DNA from: an uncultured Rhizobiaceae group bacterium
Lineage (GTDB): Bacteria; Pseudomonadota; Alphaproteobacteria; Rhizobiales; Rhizobiaceae
Length of the DNA: 6,803 nucleotides
Assembly: GCA_905479965.1 (NCBI GenBank)
Contig: CAJQOR010000277.1
Span: 1-6,803 of the forward strand
Direction of reading: 5' to 3'
In this document: in pieces, positions 5,711 through 6,803 of the stretch
How positions within the stretch are numbered: position 1 is the first letter of the stretch
Layout: each line of letters begins with the position of its first letter
Made by a program: the position numbers and the translations under genes
The notes under the pieces: model-generated
Told to the model about the DNA's origin: nothing
The model's database searches: none
Seen by the model: the letters and a program-made list of their open reading frames with translations, nothing else

Positions 5711-6445
5711 TTGATCACAAAAGCTCTGTTTAAAGACGATGCCTATCTTTCAACATGCGAAGCGGAAGTGATCGGCATAAATGATCGCGGTGGTCTTATC
5801 CTCAATCAAACCTGTTTTTATGCAACTTCGGGCGGACAACCCGGGGATATAGGTTTTATTGAACGCCAGGACGGATCAAAAATCGATGTCACAGCCACTT
5901 TAAATGGCGAAACGAAAAACGACTTCGTGCACATTCTTGCAGAAGGCAGTCCAACCCCTGAAATTGGCGAAAAAATCGTTCTGCATGTGGATTGGGAACG
6001 TCGATATAAGCTCATGCGCATGCACACAGCCTGTCATTTACTCTCTGTTGTGTGCCACTACCCAATTACCGGCGCAGCGGTTGGTGAAAATGAAAGCCGT
6101 ATCGATTTTGACATGAGTGACACAATCGACAAAAATGATGTGACCGCAAAAATGATGGCCTTAGTCGAACAAAATCATCCGATCTTCACTACTATGATCT
6201 GCGAAGCCGAGCTTGATGCAAACCCTGATCTGGTCAAATCCAAAAATGTCAAACCACCTCGCGGTGTTGGTGATATCAGATTGGTGTGCATTGGCGAAAA
6301 TAGTAAAATCGATAGCCAACCCTGTGGTGGTACACATGTGAGCGAAACCCAGGAGGTTGGCGCGATACATATCGGTAAGAATGAGAAGAAGGGTAAAGAA
6401 AACAGGCGTTTTAGAATTCGCTTCGGCGAAATGCCTCAACAATAA
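5711..6445 (+). CDS. alaX: Alanyl-tRNA editing protein AlaX (AlaX-M type)
   Basis: A 244-residue free-standing editing domain related to the second additional domain of alanyl-tRNA synthetase. Such proteins hydrolyse mischarged Ser-tRNA(Ala) (and Gly-tRNA(Ala) in some cases) in trans. The GGQPGD motif (41-46) belongs to the N-terminal beta-barrel part. The zinc site is complete, with HTACH (H105, H109) and CGGTH (C205, H209). PRGVGDIRLVCIG (183-195) is typical of the family. Length fits the AlaX-M group, which has the N-terminal barrel but lacks the long C-terminal domain. The start is a TTG at 5711 with AGAGG (5698-5702) 8 nt upstream; the family's usual LFKDDAYL opening follows at once, so a later start is not credible. 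It lies 17 nt after the cysteine-synthase-like gene and 24 nt before sseA. Confidence 0.94.
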   Translation: MITKALFKDDAYLSTCEAEVIGINDRGGLILNQTCFYATSGGQPGDIGFIERQDGSKIDVTATLNGETKNDFVHILAEGSPTPEIGEKIVLHVDWERRYKLMRMHTACHLLSVVCHYPITGAAVGENESRIDFDMSDTIDKNDVTAKMMALVEQNHPIFTTMICEAELDANPDLVKSKNVKPPRGVGDIRLVCIGENSKIDSQPCGGTHVSETQEVGAIHIGKNEKKGKENRRFRIRFGEMPQQ

Positions 6446-6469
6446 AATCAAATAATTTAGGATATTTTT

Positions 6470-6803
6470 ATGATTGATGATGCAACGCATAGCCCTTTTG
6501 TTAAATCACCGGAATGGTTGAACGATCATCTTGATGACGCAAATATGCGCATTGTCGATGCATCATGGTTTTTGCCTGCGCAAAATCGCAATGCAAAAGA
6601 AGAATACGCGACAAGTCACATCCCCGGCGCTGTTTTCTTTGATCAAGATAGTATCATTGATGAACAATCCGCGCTGCCGCATGCGCTTCCCGAGCCGCAC
6701 TATTTTGCCCAGCGTGTTGGAGAGCTTGGTATTTCCACCGACCATCTTATTATCGTTTATGATGCACTTGGGATGTTCACCGCACCGCGCGTTTGGTGGA
6801 TGT
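6470..6803 (+). CDS. sseA: 3-mercaptopyruvate/thiosulfate sulfurtransferase (3' partial)
   Basis: The first 111 codons of a two-domain rhodanese-type sulfurtransferase, cut by the right edge of the window. The protein opens MIDDATHSPFVKSPEWL and then shows IVDASWFLP, the CDC25/rhodanese-like EEYATSHIPGAVFFDQD, LPHALP, and IIVYDALGMFTAPRVWWM. These are the hallmarks of the N-terminal, normally non-catalytic rhodanese domain of SseA/TST proteins. The catalytic Cys loop, which separates mercaptopyruvate from thiosulfate enzymes, is in the missing C-terminal half, so the substrate call rests on overall similarity. The ATG at 6470 has AGGA (6459-6462) 7 nt upstream. Position after cysteine-synthase-like and alaX genes suggests a joint role in cysteine turnover and sulfane sulfur transfer. 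Confidence 0.92.
   Translation, partial: MIDDATHSPFVKSPEWLNDHLDDANMRIVDASWFLPAQNRNAKEEYATSHIPGAVFFDQDSIIDEQSALPHALPEPHYFAQRVGELGISTDHLIIVYDALGMFTAPRVWWM

Noticed and set aside
6161..6490. 109-codon minus-strand open frame over the alaX end
   Set aside because: It lies opposite the zinc-binding CGGTH region of alaX and covers the sseA start, so it is a shadow frame.

Overview
The window looks like chromosomal DNA of an alphaproteobacterium with moderate-to-low GC (mid-40s percent by eye, not computed), possibly a marine Hyphomicrobiales/Rhizobiales-type organism. The evidence is the ChrR-family regulator, the FAD oxidoreductase / DUF1365 / cyclopropane-synthase-like gene trio, and a cysteine-synthase-like / AlaX / SseA gene string. 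The genus is a guess. I see no mobile element, tRNA, rRNA or CRISPR array.

Left block (1-2911, + strand): the 3' part of a FAD-dependent oxidoreductase (COG2907 type), a DUF1365 protein starting 4 nt later with GTG, and then a cyclopropane-fatty-acyl-phospholipid-synthase-like SAM methyltransferase behind a 70-nt leader with two inverted repeats. This is a recurring lipid-modification cluster. The methyltransferase carries Ser and Gln where classical CFA synthases have Cys and His. Its product may therefore be a methylated unsaturated acyl chain rather than a cyclopropane.

Middle block (2926-4486, - strand): a ChrR-family cupin anti-sigma-type protein followed 27 nt downstream by a short-chain dehydrogenase. 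The pair ends at an intrinsic terminator that contains both the SDR stop codon and, in its U-tract, the stop codon of the opposing methyltransferase gene. Upstream of chrR sits TGATCC-N16-CGTA, which resembles the RpoE/ECF11 promoters of singlet-oxygen regulons. No sigma-factor gene lies beside this chrR, and three of the four zinc ligands known from Rhodobacter ChrR's N-terminal domain are replaced, while the cupin metal site is intact.

Right block (4653-6803, + strand): a cysteine-synthase-like PLP enzyme, an AlaX-type alanyl-tRNA editing protein (TTG start with a good ribosome binding site), and the start of a 3-mercaptopyruvate sulfurtransferase gene cut by the window edge. Gaps are 17 and 24 nt, so they are probably one operon for cysteine/sulfur metabolism and translation quality control.

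Working model (inference): the left and middle blocks form a photo-oxidative / membrane-lipid stress module in which a ChrR-like protein and an RpoE-type promoter control enzymes that methylate and further modify membrane acyl chains. The right block appears to be ordinary housekeeping metabolism.
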